Below are positions 41,380-51,651 of a stretch of DNA of 64,000 bases, in pieces (within the stretch, counting starts at the first letter, position 1; each line of letters opens with the position of its first letter). A program made the translations under genes and the position numbers. The stretch comes from Semisulcospira habei (Eukaryota; Mollusca; Gastropoda; Semisulcospiridae). The notes under the pieces are model-generated. The model was not told the origin of the DNA. It saw only the letters and a program-made list of their open reading frames with translations, and did not search any database. Location: positions 45,829,982-45,893,981 of the forward strand of contig BTPG01000004.1 in assembly GCA_036245525.1 (NCBI GenBank), given 5' to 3'.

Positions 41380-41475
41380 TAAGCCCGAAAATCGAATAAA
41401 ATGTGCTGTAGTCCTTTCCAAGCGCGTTTCTTTCTTTTGGGGGTATTTCTTCGCATTTTACATGCTAAGCAGTCG
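41380..41475 (+). repeat. Repeat L, diverged copy
   Basis: AAGCCCGAAAATCGAATAAA, AAGCGCGTTTCTTTC and GCATTTTACATGCTAAGC follow the L order. Confidence 0.5.
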
Positions 41476-41593
41476 GTTTATTGGTCTGATCTTTTGCAAT
41501 TTGCCTCTCGAGCTCTCTGTAGCGCCTCAACTGGAGGAGTCTAGAACGTCTGCCGATTGGTGCTGGAGGTGCAAGCGTTCAACTATCAGAGAT

Positions 41594-41640
41594 TAACCCT
41601 TGGCTGTCGGTAGTGCTTTTTGTCGCGGTGACCCCGTCGT
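41594..41640. mobile_element. PalA left half
   Basis: TTAACCCTTGGCTGTCGGTA to GTCGCGGTGA; the right arm is missing. Confidence 0.65.
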
Positions 41641-41736
41641 AACCCCCGCACTGACACTACACAGAGACTGCGTTTTTGAAATTATTAGTACTTTCATTGT
41701 CAATCCCCGAGGAGCTTTGAAACAAAGTGGTATCAG

Positions 41737-41800
41737 CAAGAGGCATAGATCCTCATGAGCCCCCGCAACTGCGGGGGCTCATGAGGATCTATACCTCTTG
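41737..41800. mobile_element. PalC hairpin
   Basis: Almost perfect arms around CCCCGCAACTGCGGGG; only GCATAG against CTATAC is unpaired. Confidence 0.88.
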
Positions 41801-41953
41801 CAGTTGGGTGCTGTTTAAAATGTTCTCGGCAGTGGAGGCATTATAATCGGTCAACCAATTCGCCGGCACTGGACCGGTATGTCTTTGGAACCATCGCAAA
41901 CAGGTCCCTTTCACAATTTCCTCCTGCCTAAGGAATGTCATTATTAATGGGGC

Positions 41954-42056
41954 AAGAATAAGGTATAGATCCTTATAAGCCCTCCCCCCCCCCCCTCCAC
42001 ACCAGTCAGTTGAATGGAGGAGGGGGGGGGATCATGAAGGTTACTGCCGCTTGCAG
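41954..42056. mobile_element. PalC with expanded C/G centre
   Basis: AAGGTATAGATCCTTATAAG precedes CCTCC runs that pair with GGAGG runs; the right arm is diverged (GTTACTGCCGCTTGC). Confidence 0.6.
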
Positions 42057-42225
42057 ATGGGTATCCCCTGCAGTGAAAGGGTTCATCAGACATTGATGTA
42101 CGATTTCCGTCCTCGTCGATGTGGATGGTTCTTCTTCGTACGAGTTTCCCGCTGACCAGTGATCTTTGTTAATTTTACACTAGAGCCCCAGCCGTCTAAG
42201 GCATCTGGAGACAAAGTGGACTCAG

Positions 42226-42289
42226 CAAGAGGCATAGATCCTCATGAGCCCCCGCAATTGTGGGGGCTCATGAAGATCTGTGTCTCTTG
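42226..42289. mobile_element. PalC hairpin
   Basis: CAAGAGGCATAGATCCTCAT and ATGAAGATCTGTGTCTCTTG around CCCCCGCAATTGTGGGGG. Confidence 0.85.
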
Positions 42290-42597
42290 TAGTTGGATCG
42301 TGTTCGCTTTTTCTCAGCGGTGGAGGGGTTAGCTCTGCAAAACAAATCAACTGCATCTCAAAAGCGTGTTTTTGTTGCGTGTGTTGAAAAAAAAAAAATG
42401 TGAAACCGAATGTCGTGTGATTACAACTCAGTTTAGAAAGGTCATGCACGGATTTACACCTGCGGCTGTTTCTAATTGTGACTTGCTGTAATGTTTTTGA
42501 ATGAAAAGTATCTTGTATCTAAAGAGGCGGTTTTTGCGGGTGTTGGATTTCTCTTTTTTTTCCCCCCTCTTTTTTTCCTATTCAATTTTCACGTATA
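42290..42597. other. Unannotated stretch with A and T runs
   Basis: A run at 42387-42398 and T/C runs at 42552-42580. No gene seen. Confidence 0.45.
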
Positions 42598-42598
42598 T

Positions 42599-42640
42599 CT
42601 CTCTCTCTCTTATCTTGGCTTGACTTCGCGAACGAAGATT
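42599..42640 (-). repeat. LINE 3' end: stem-loop and (GA)n tail
   Basis: On the minus strand CTTCGTTCGCGAAG forms a 5 bp stem with a TTCG loop, then CAAGCCAAGATAAG and GA repeats. A terminal stem-loop with a short tandem tail is a likely RT recognition site (inference). Confidence 0.65.
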
Positions 42641-45600
42641 CTATAGGGCTTGCCCACGTCGTCTGCAGGCATTTTCGTGGCTGCGGAGGCCAATCCGGGA
42701 CAGGCAGGTTCGACCGCAGTGGCTGCAGGGGAAGGTCTGGTCAGGGTTCTGAGTTACGACAACTCTGTTTTTTCTTCTAAGCCGCTTGTCCTTAAGGTTA
42801 GCTCTGCGAGAGTCCTCAAAGGAGACGGCTGCCTTGTGAATGGTGGAGCGCCAGGTGTCACGGTCCGCAGCAAGCGAAGACCACTGGCGGTGGTCGATTT
42901 GGCAGGCACTAAGCGACTTCTTGAGACCGTCTTTGTATCTCTTCTTTGGCGCCCCTCTGTCTCGGTGTCCAGTGGCGAGCTCGCCGAACAGAGTGATCTT
43001 GGGTAGGCGATGATCCTCCATCCTGGAGACGTGCCCCGCCCAGCGAAGCTGTGTCCGCAGCAGCAAAGCCTCGATGCTCACAGTTTCCGCCTGTTCAAGG
43101 ACCTCGACGTTGGTGACATAGTCACTCCAGTGAATGCCCAGGATGGTACGCAGGCAGCGCTGGTGAAAGCGTTCGAGGAGTCGTAGTTGGCTGCGGTAGA
43201 GGGCCCAGGACTCGGAACCGTACAGCAGGGTGGTGAGGACGACAGCTCTGTACACGCTGATCTTGGTGCCTTTTTCAGCTGTTGATTGTGCCACACCCGC
43301 TTGAATAGTCGCCCGAAAGCACTGTTCGCTTTTGCCAGCCTGTTGTCCAGCTCCTTGTCCAGCTTGGCGTCTGACGTGATGATGCAGCCAAGGTAGGTAA
43401 ACTGGTGTACAGACTTCAGTTCGGACTCGCCGATGGTGATGTGGGGAGGGCGATGCTCTTCCTTGGGTGCCGGCTGATGAAGGACCTCTGTCTTTTTCAG
43501 ACTGACCTCAAGTCCAAAGAGCTGGGCAGCATCTGCGAAGCAGGACGTAATGCGCTGCAAGGCTCTCTCTGTGTGTGCAACGAGGGCAGCGTCATCAGCG
43601 AAGAGCAGCTCACGAATCAGTTGGTCTAGGGTTTTCGTGTGGGCCTGCAGTCGTCTGAGGTTGAACAGGCTGCCATCGAGACGATACCTGATGTACACTG
43701 CGTCGTCATCGTCGAGGTCCACTGTGGCCTGCTTCAACATCATGCTGAAGAAGATGGTGAAGAGGGTCGGTGCCAGCACGCAGCCTTGCTTCACGCCGTT
43801 GCGAATGGGGAATGGTTCTGAGAGGTCACTGTTTAGTCTGACCTGGCCTTGCTGGTCCTCGTGGAGCTGGACGATCATGTTGAGGAACTTTGGGGACAAC
43901 CTAGTCGCTCCAGGATCTGCCACATACCTTGCCTGCTCACAGTGTCAAACGCTTTTGTTAGGTCGACAAACGTTACGTACAGCCCTTTGTTCTGCTCGCG
44001 GCACTCCTCCTGAAGCTGTCTCAGCACAAAGACCATGTCGGTGGTACTCCTGTTGGCTCTGAAGCCACACTGACCCTCTGGAAGGTGGTCTTCAGCGATG
44101 GCGGGTACCAGCCGATTCAGGAGCAACCTTGCGAGAATTTTCCCGGCAATGGACAGCAGGGTAATTCCACGATAATTAGAGCAGGCAGACTTCTCTCCTT
44201 TGTTCTTGTACAGGGTGATGATTACTGCATCACGGAGATCCTTTGGTAGTGTTCCTTTTTCCCAGCAGCAGAGAAAGAGGTCGTGGAGCTTGTTGTGCAG
44301 TGCTGGGCCTCCATGTTTCCAGATCTCTGGCGGGATTCCGTCAATGCCTGCTGCTTTGCCACTCTTGAGCTGGTGGATGGCTGTGAGGGTCTCTTCGGCG
44401 GTGGGCGGTTCGTCCAATTCAACCTTTAGTGGAAGGTGTGGGATTTGGAGGATGACTGTTTCTTGAACAGTGCGTTCAGCGCCGAAGAGGTCCTGAAAGT
44501 ATTCCGACCAGCGGTTCAAGATGGAGGTATTATCTGTGAGGAGTGCCTGTCCATCAGCGCTTCGCAGGGGACTTTGTACCAGGTGCCTAGGGCCATACAC
44601 TGCTTTCAGTGCTTCGTAGAAGCCCCTGTAGTCACCGTTGTCAGCGCAGAACTGGGTCCTCTGTGCGAGTCTGGACCACCACTCGTTCTGGAGCTCTCTA
44701 AGCTTGAGCTGGAGACTGCTGCAGATGAGGCGGAAGGCAGACTTCTTCACAGGGCAGGAAGGCTGGGCTAGGTGGGCCTGGTGGGCGGCTCTTTTTTTTG
44801 CTAGAAGTTCCTGGATCTCTACGTCGTTTTCGTCAAACCAGTCTTTGTTCCTCTTTCTAGCAAAGCCCAAGACTTCCACAGAGGATTTTACAATAGCAGT
44901 TTTCAGTTGTTTCCAGAGTGTTTCAGGAGAGGAGTCTGCTGGATCAACTGTGTCTTTGAGCATGCGCTGTAAATCGGCCTGAAGGGCAGCTTTCTTGTCG
45001 TCACGCTGAAGGCTGGCAACATCAAGCTTTTTCTTGGGAGGGCCGCCTTTCTTGGGTTTCAGCTTGAGGCGGAGCCTGAGTTTGCAGCGAACAAGGCGGT
45101 GGTCAGTGTGGCACTCTGCGCTGGGCATCACTCTGGTGAGGAGGACGTCACTGCGGTCCCTCTGACGCACTAGGACATAGTCGATAAGGTGCCAGTGCTT
45201 GGAGCGAGGATGCATCCAGGTGGTCTTTCGACTGTCCTTTTGCTGGAAAGTGGTGTTGGTGATGACAAGTTGCTGCTCTGCACAGAGCTCCAACAGTAGG
45301 CGACCATTGTCATTGCAGTTCCCAACGCCATGCTTGCCGAGGACTCCTTTCCAGGCTTCAGAGTCTTGCGTTGAAGTCGCCAAGGATGATGACTTTGTCG
45401 TCTGCAGGGGTGCTCTGCAGGAGGCTGCGCAGGTCAGAGTAGAACTTGTCTTTTTCTGCAGGCTCTGCCAGGAGGGTTGGGGAGTACACACTGAGAAGGG
45501 TGACATGTTGCTGGTGTCTCAGTGGGAGGCGCATGGACATGATGCGGTCGGAGTGACCCGTTGGTAGGTTTTCCAACTTAGTCGCAATGGGGGTCTTCAC

Positions 45601-45927
45601 CATGAAGCCCACGCCTGAGAGCCGTCTTTCTGATGCAGGCCTGCCTGACCAGTAGAGGGTGTAGCCAGCGCCAAGTTCTTGGAGGCTGCCTTCCTCCGGG
45701 AGGCGTACTTCGCTGAGCGCGGCGATGTCGATGTTTAACCTCCGCAATTCATGGGCAATGAGGGCGGAGCGACGTTCAGGGCGTCCGCTGTCTGCTGTGT
45801 CGAGCATGGTTCGGATGTTCCAGCATGCTACGCTGAGTCCGGTCGTGGTCGTCATGAAAGTGGATCCATTGTTTTTTTCTTGTTTTCTGACCGCATGAGA
45901 AGATGCCCGTTGACCGCGGCTAGCCAA
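42641..45927 (-). pseudogene. LINE polyprotein: APE endonuclease, reverse transcriptase, zinc knuckle
   Basis: Nearly complete non-LTR retrotransposon ORF. Blocks in order on the minus strand: endonuclease start at 45927 with VACWNIRTML, AALSEVRLPEEG and VIILGDFNAR; after a frame change near 45370, IDYVLVRQRDR and TDHRLVRCKL; RT from about 44400 with SGKAAGIDGIPPEIWK, CSNYRGITLLSIAGKILARL, FVDLTKAFDTV; after a frame change near 43890, NGVKQGCVLAPTLF, and FADD at 43591-43602; after a third near 43275, LLYGSESW, RWAGHVSRM and a CX2CX12HX3C knuckle ending near 42650. The DNA fits small deletions at the breaks, so the copy is dead. The clade (RTE- or I-like) is unresolved. Confidence 0.93.
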
Positions 45928-46490
45928 CTGGGGTTACGAGGGGATGAGCTTTGGTTAGGCCACCTTTTCTAGGCCCCTCTCCGTGTGGAGCAAGCAGTGC
46001 TGTCCCTAGAGAAGGCTGCTTGGTCGTTCAGGGCGTGCCGAGTGACGTTGTCATCCCCAGGTCAACATCAGGCGACCAATATCCTGAACCGCCTGCATGC
46101 AGGTTTGAGACTGCGGCTTCCAGTGACATCTTTCACCTGCCGTTTTGCCCCTTGCCCATCGCTACAGGACTTGGAAAGTTCAGTGTCATAGTCCGTGGGC
46201 GTTTCCTAAAGCCTGCGCGGTGGAGCTTTTTGGTGGAGTGCAGTGTGCGCAGTACTGGCCCCACCCTTTAAACCCTTGGTTCGTTTGCCATGGCCTAGCA
46301 AGCTGGGACGGTGGCATCGAGGTCCTCGGGTCGTAGGTTTTATATCAGACTGCCCTTGTCTTAGTCTCTGGCTCAAAAGCCTTCCCCGGAGACACGGGGG
46401 CTTTGATGTCAGGGGTTTCCTCCCTTAGCCTTTCCGCAGCCAAGCGGCCAGGCCTGCAAGGCAGCAGGGGACTCGTGGGGGCCGGGGTCG
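45928..46490 (-). other. 5' untranslated region of the LINE
   Basis: No conserved coding. Contiguous with the ORF; ends near the SINE3-like head. The exact 5' boundary is not visible because I see no target-site duplication. Confidence 0.55.
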
Positions 46491-46637
46491 TCTATGTCCC
46501 GTGCAGATGTGAACATCTGCCCACTGCCCAGACGGTGACACCAGAGGAGAAAAATCCAACGCCGGAACCCGGTATCGAACCTCGCACCTTTGGCATTGGA
46601 GGCAGACGCCTTAACCACTGCGCCACTTCCCCGTCAT
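46491..46637 (-). mobile_element. SINE3-like tRNA-derived head
   Basis: On the minus strand: GTGGCGCAGTGGTTAAGGCG (A box region), then B box GGTTCGATACC, then TCCGGCG and TTTTCTCCTCTGGTGTCACC. The same order opens the SINE at 48728-49157. It sits directly upstream of the LINE 5' end. Confidence 0.78.
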
Positions 46638-46699
46638 GTATATAATGTGCACTTTAAAGAAGAGTTGGTTTTTTTTCATCGAGAATGTCTTGCCAAGCT

Positions 46700-46909
46700 T
46701 TAACCCGCTCAGTGCCAGCTGACGCAGACTAAGTTTCTGCAATCTTCTTGACAATATCAAAATACCCTATCTGCCCCCAGGAACACGGATTCAAAGTTGT
46801 GTCAGCAAGAGATATAGATCATGAGCCCCCGATACTGCGGGGGCTTATGAGAATCTATACCTCTTGCAGTTGGGTGGTGCTCAGATTTTATCGGCAATTA
46901 TCGGGTTAA
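46700..46909. mobile_element. PalC element, complete, 210 bp
   Basis: TTAACCCGCTCAGTGCCAG to TTATCGGGTTAA. Hairpin at 46805-46866 with a 3 bp deletion in the left arm. Confidence 0.85.
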
Positions 46910-47261
46910 TTACCTACACACAGAGTGTTGATGTGTAAAAGCTTTATGTAGAATAATCATTTTGCGTCCCTGTTTTGGCCGTTTTACTCGTTCCAAGCGT
47001 GCCGTCTCGGCCAACGTCCTCAACGTATGTAATTAACACATTTTAGACGTGCTGAATTCGTATACGCGGCTTCATGTGTTAGTTACGTTATCTGAGGGGT
47101 TAGCTTATAATTTATTTTCTGTGAAAGAGACTTCTCTTCATGTAGGCCTTAACGATGTGTGAAACTTTAGGAAGATATATTTTACTTTTCACTTAGTAAA
47201 TAATGTATTAATTCAGTACGTCATTAAACCGTCGTCCGGCGTATATAACGTGCGCGCAGTC
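46910..47261. other. Unannotated stretch, no gene seen
   Basis: AT-leaning sequence between a PalC and a SINE1. No motif recognised. Confidence 0.4.
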
Positions 47262-47596
47262 CCGATGAGTTATAGAGTCCGAAATAGCTCAGGCGGTTAA
47301 ACGTCGGAGCAGGAGAGCGAAGGGAATCGCCGGGTCGTGGGTTCGAATCCCGTCCCTGCCCCGGTAGCTGGACTCACAATCCAGGGGAAAAAAACGGATT
47401 TGTTCAATAGCACGTCCGTTGAAAGGTCCTGGTAAATCAAAGTGGTACAGTTGGAGTGCGCCTGAGTTGATCAGTGTTCAGGTCGTACTCCATAGGCAAT
47501 AGATTTCCCTGTCCCCCATAACCCGCCCGTCAGGGCCGTCCATGATCACCTCGGTGCTGTGGACGTTAAACCCGAACTAACCAACCGATGAGTTAT
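47262..47596 (+). mobile_element. SINE1 with 12 bp target-site duplication
   Basis: The body 47274-47584 is flanked by perfect CCGATGAGTTAT (47262-47273 and 47585-47596). A box TAGCTCAGGCGG (47285-47296) and B box GGTTCGAATCC (47340-47350) both fit the Pol III consensus. The rest carries GGTAGCTGGACTCACAATCC, TGATCAGTGTTCAGGTCG and the 3' end TGGACGTTAAACCCGAACTA. It is the best copy in the window for defining the family. Confidence 0.96.
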
Positions 47597-47679
47597 TTGA
47601 GTCCAGTGGTCAATACGAAAGCATAGTGCCGCCCGCTGTGCTGCTGCTAGATGAAGGTACACCTTCGGAACCAGATCCT

Positions 47680-47890
47680 TTAACCCTTTCATCCAGATTC
47701 ACCCATTGCGTAAAATAAATTTAACTGATAATTCAAGGGCAGTGCCAGAATAACTTGGCGCCTGAGGCGCCAAGCTATTCTGGCACCACCCTTGAACTGA
47801 AACGGCTGATCTATCTCCTAATCTATAATGTAGCCTTTATAGGACAATGAGAAAATTTTACAAAATCAGCCTCAGGATGTAATGGGTTAA
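47680..47890. mobile_element. PalB3 element, complete, 211 bp
   Basis: TTAACCCTTTCATCCAGATT to AGCCTCAGGATGTAATGGGTTAA. Core GGCGCC-TGA-GGCGCC. The right TTAA (47887-47890) is shared with the next element. Confidence 0.88.
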
Positions 47891-48100
47891 CTCATTCTAC
47901 CCCAAGACCGAAATCCCCAAATTTTGCCGTTGTCCTCTAAAGACTGCATTGCAGTGCAGGACACAGATCGACCATGATAGTTCAAGGGTGATGCCAGAAT
48001 AGCTTGGCGCCCATAGGCGCCAAGCTATTCTGGCATCACCCTTGAACTATCATGGTCGATCCTTATCTTGCTGTAGTGTGTCTGGGGTAGAATGAGTTAA
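47887..48100. mobile_element. PalB2 element, complete, 214 bp, sharing TTAA
   Basis: The hairpin 47966-48061 has perfect 46 bp arms with GATC at both outer ends and loop CATA. Termini TTAACTCATTCTACCCCAAG and GGGGTAGAATGAGTTAA. Confidence 0.93.
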
Positions 48101-48285
48101 GTAAATATAGGCCGTTCGACATCTGAGCGCACGTTTTTCCCAATCATCTCCGGAAAGAAACACTTTCTGTACCACATTAAGAACAAATATCATTTAATGC
48201 CAGTTGACCTAATATGGAATTTTGTTTTTAGTGAACAAATATCAGTTGCCGATTTTGCTGTACAGTCGTAAAAATTTGCTGAAAA

Positions 48286-48614
48286 GACAAGAACAAGTTA
48301 GTTAGTTCGGGTTTAACGTCCACACCACCGAGGTGATCATGGACGGCCCTGACGGGCGGGTTACGGGGGACAGGGAAATCTATTGCCCATGGAGTACGAC
48401 CTGAACACTGATCAACTCAGGCGCACTCCAACTGTGCCACTTTGATTTACCAGGACCTTTCAACGGACATGCTATTGAACAAATCCGTTTTTCTCCCTGG
48501 ATTGTGAGTCCAGCTACCGGGGCCGGGACGGGATTCGAACCCACGACCCGGCGGATTCCCTTCGCTCTCCTGCTCCGACGTTTAACCGCCTGAGCTTTTT
48601 CGGACAAGAACAAG
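48286..48614 (-). mobile_element. SINE1, minus strand, with 12 bp target-site duplication
   Basis: The body 48298-48602 is flanked by perfect GACAAGAACAAG (48286-48297 and 48603-48614). The 3' end on the minus strand is ACGTTAAACCCGAACTAACT with AACT repeats; the B box is intact and the A box region reads AGCTCAGGCGG. Confidence 0.95.
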
Positions 48615-48727
48615 CCATTTGCAATATCCTAAATAGAGCCTCGGCAGATTTCAATATCGAGGTCAAGCATGCAGACTTCATGTATGCCTGCGCTGTTTCA
48701 GGTCTGAAAACTTGGCCAATTCACGTG

Positions 48728-49157
48728 AAAATAATAATAATAATAATATCGGTTATTATATAGGCGCTTTACCCAATTTTGTGAATCGGCTCAAAGCGCC
48801 GCGAACTGAACCCATCACGCACGCTCATGTGACACACACGCATTCACTCTGAAGACAAACACAGTACAAGACAAACACAGGACATTCACGTGGAGCGAAG
48901 GGTCAGCTCAGCTACTGAGGTTTCGGAAATTTTGATCGCTTGTTTTTGAAATTTATAAAGTAGCCTGAAACCGGTACCAAAGTGGAGGGGGAAGAAGAGC
49001 CGGAGTTCCCGGAGAAAGAACCCCCGACGGTCCGCCTAAATTAACCGTGACACTTACTAGAGGAGAAAAGTCCGACACCGGAACCGGAATCGAACCTCGC
49101 ACCTTTAGCATTGGTGGCAGGCGTCTTAACCACTACGCCCGCCACGGACCGCCCTAA
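48728..49157 (-). mobile_element. SINE3 with tRNA-like head and L2-type tail
   Basis: On the minus strand: GTAGTGGTTAAGACGCCTGC, B box GGTTCGATTCC, GACTTTTCTCCTCTAGTAAG, and about 300 bp later a 3' end with GCGCTTTGAGCCGATTCAC, GGTAAAGCGCCTATATAATA and ATT repeats. The tail matches the pattern of the L2-like LINE ends at 18036 and 25010. A tRNA-headed SINE that borrowed an L2-type LINE tail is the simplest reading. Confidence 0.82.
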
Positions 49158-49750
49158 ATAGTGAGCTTAATATATCTGGGGCACATTCTGCGTATTAAAA
49201 TCGGTCATTTCATTTTAAAAAATCCGAATTTTTACGACTGTTCAGCAAAACTGACGCATTGTTCGAGTTTCTTTAAAGTAAATCGTATTAGGTCAACTGT
49301 CACTGAATATTTGTTCTAAGATTGGTAGAGAAAAGTGGTTCTTTGCGGAGATACTTGCGAAAAACGTTGCGCGCTCAGATGCCAAACGACCTATAACTAG
49401 TTTTCGGTGGAATATTTACGTTTGTATCTCTGTGCTCTTCTTCAAGAGGAGGCCGTTGGGACTTCACGGTAGGACTTTTCCGTGTCAGATGTTTACACAT
49501 GTACTAGAATTTGGACCATTCGAACCAAATGACACATTCCTCTGCCGCTCTGGGACTACTCCATACGTAAGCAATCAGTAACAGTTACCGGCCCTGATAC
49601 CAGATTTGTCCCCCCTTGTCAACTCGCTCGCCTAATGGGCAGACAACTGAGGTGGGCGGTTGTGTCCCTCGCGGGGACTACACAGTTATAGAATTAAACC
49701 CCGAGTAATAGTGTTTATTCTGAGAGTGTATAATGACGCTGTCTCTGCCT
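49158..49750. other. Unannotated stretch, no gene seen
   Basis: TTAGGTCAACTGTCACTGAAT (about 49289) mirrors GCCAGTTGACCTAATATGG (48199), and AAATCCGAATTTTTACGACTG mirrors ACAGTCGTAAAAATTTGC (48261), so 48110-49390 looks like one large inverted repeat with SINEs inside it. Confidence 0.5.
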
Positions 49751-49751
49751 T

Positions 49752-49815
49752 CCAGAGGTGTTGATTCTCATGAGCGGCTGCAACGCAGCGGCTCATGAGA
49801 ATCTATACCTCTGGC
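49752..49815. mobile_element. PalC hairpin, diverged
   Basis: CCAGAGGTGTTGATTCTCAT and ATGAGAATCTATACCTCTGG. The outer pair CCAGAGG/CCTCTGG is changed on both sides relative to GCAAGAGG/CCTCTTGC. Confidence 0.8.
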
Positions 49816-49984
49816 AGATGGAAGGGCATTTGAGCTACGGCTGAGCCCGGGTGACTTCCTCTTGTCAGCGAGATCTAGGTGAGTCACGTTGACAGCAGAC
49901 CCTGTCGTTTGTGAAATCTTCGTGAATTCAACGCTAAACCACCACAGGGCGGTCCCAGGAAAAAATTGACGCAAAGTGGTGTCA

Positions 49985-50048
49985 GCAAGAGACGTAGATC
50001 CTCATGAGCCCCCGCAACTGCGGGGGCTCATGAGGATCTACGTCTCTT
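49985..50048. mobile_element. PalC hairpin, perfect arms
   Basis: CAAGAGACGTAGATCCTCAT and ATGAGGATCTACGTCTCTTG pair exactly; GACGTAG/CTACGTC is a double change from GGCATAG/CTATGCC. Only the central AC/CT is unpaired. Confidence 0.92.
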
Positions 50049-50260
50049 GCAGTTAGTTGGGTGCCGATCAGCTTTCCTCGGCAGTGAAGGAGTTTAGGGG
50101 CCTGCTTTTAATGGTTGGGCACTTACAGATTTGAAACGTCTGGGTTACTTACGTGAGTTAGCTTCCGTAGCTCCAACTCACGGTCCGTTTCGCATGTTGA
50201 GAGAATGTATCCTTTTTGAGGAGCAGAGATCTGAGACAACGAGGCCGGTTCTTACACAAC

Positions 50261-50326
50261 AAGAGGCGCAGATCCTCATGACCCTCGCAGTCGCGTCATA
50301 GGCTCATGAGGTTCTAGGTCTCTAGC
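50261..50326. mobile_element. PalC hairpin, diverged
   Basis: CAAGAGGCGCAGATCCTCAT with right arm ATGAGGTTCTAGGTCTCTAG; several mismatches. Confidence 0.7.
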
Positions 50327-50383
50327 AGATCTGACGGGTTGTCTGAGAGGTAAAAGCAAACAGTCGTCCTCCCCTGCAGTCCC

Positions 50384-50742
50384 ATCTGTTAAAATGCCCT
50401 AGCCTTAGTCTGTCCCAGTCATCCCCTGAGTTTTCAACCCCCTAAACAACACTACCGCCCACTTGCTGCACATTTGCCATGCACAAAATAAATAAAAAAA
50501 AAAATAAAAAAAATAAGGACATCACCCGTCTCATTTCCTGGCTATCAACATGATTCTGTGGCAAGCCTACATCCAAGCGCAGCCAAAACTCAGTGGTACA
50601 CACCTCAAATCACCATCCGCTTGGCAACTCAAACAAGGCCAAAAAGAGTCCGCTGGTTAGTTAAGCCAAGGCTGGTATGAATCAAAGCACCAAACATGTC
50701 TCTTCTCATCTATCAAGAGATTTTAAGCGAATTCCAGCATAC
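50384..50742 (-). mobile_element. Repeat P, copy 2
   Basis: Reverse complement of the insertion in PalG at 36474-36832. An A-rich stretch (about 50488-50516) is specific to this copy. Confidence 0.75.
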
Positions 50743-50754
50743 TGCCTCTGTCTG

Positions 50755-50850
50755 TCTGATCTATCTATCTATCGATCTTATCTTATCTTATCATCCATCC
50801 CATCCCATCCCATCCCATCCCATCCATCCATCCCCTTCATCCATCCATCC
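50755..50850. repeat. (ATCT)n and (CCATC)n tracts
   Basis: ATCT units, then CCCAT/CCAT units. The right part is also the tail of the minus-strand LINE next to it. Confidence 0.9.
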
Positions 50851-51170
50851 CGTAGTCTTGCCGACCGTTGGGGCACCACTGATGACTTGCCAACCAGCTC
50901 CCTCCAATCCACTCTGTTCTCTGCCATTCTTAGTGTGTCGCTCAGCTTCAGTCCTGTCCACTCTGAGATATTGTCCTCCCATCTTTTTCACTGTCTTCCT
51001 CTCCTTCGCCCTCCTTGCACAGTGCCTTGCAGGATTGTCTTTGCAAGCCCTGCTGATCGCACGACATGCCCATACCACTTTAGTTTGCGTTTTTTCACAA
51101 TGGCTAATAGGTCTTCATAGGGCCCGATGGCTTGCCTCTGTACAAAATGCCAAAGAACTTGCTGAATTTG
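50815..51170 (-). pseudogene. RTE-like LINE 3' end with (GATGG)n tail
   Basis: On the minus strand a frame encodes AIGPYEDLLAIVKKRKLKWY, GHVVRSAGLAKTILQGTV and GGRRRGRQ, then a TGA, then KRWEDNISEWTG, VDWRELVGKSSVVPQRSARL and the tail. Such post-RT sequences are common in invertebrate LINEs. The copy has lost its endonuclease and RT core and has at least one in-frame stop. The reading frame continues into GATGG repeats without a separate stop. Confidence 0.82.
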
Positions 51171-51651
51171 ACTTACTTGAATCCATCGATAGCAAATCAG
51201 ACACATTTTGGTAGGAAGCCTTCTGACTTGAGACATTGGGTGTAGCGCCTGTGGGCTTTTCCAAACACAGAAATCACATCTATCGTATGAAGGCAAACGA
51301 TAGTAAGTATATTTTTGTGAAAAGCGTGATTTTCGGTGTAATACATAAAAATATTGCTTTCCACACAAAGTATACTTATGTCTTTTGCCCTCAGAGAGAT
51401 GACATCTTGTGGATGAAGTGAACTGAACTTCTGCTGCCAACTTAATTTGCATTCCAGAATAGCCTGAGAAACATTGTGTACTGATCAATGCGCAGTTGTC
51501 AACTGTATGGGTGATTCCGCGGCTTCGCCGATGTCTTTTTGCCTTTTGTTACTCCCAAATACTAGTGCTGTACTCCGCCGTTCATCTCCGTTACAGAATC
51601 GTGTTATATCTCATGCGCAGAACGGTGCGCCCTAAATCTGCTGTAAATGTC

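Noticed and set aside
42650..45972. Plus-strand frames of 100-170 codons (for example 43550-44062 and 45199-45567)
   Set aside because: They are antisense shadows of the minus-strand LINE, which carries the conserved endonuclease and RT motifs.
46550..46637. A minus-strand tRNA gene
   Set aside because: The first seven bases do not pair with the bases after the T arm, and the same head begins a SINE at 49157.
47274..47360. A functional tRNA gene in the SINE1 head
   Set aside because: The A and B boxes are good, but the acceptor-stem ends do not pair and the sequence continues into a SINE body flanked by a target-site duplication.
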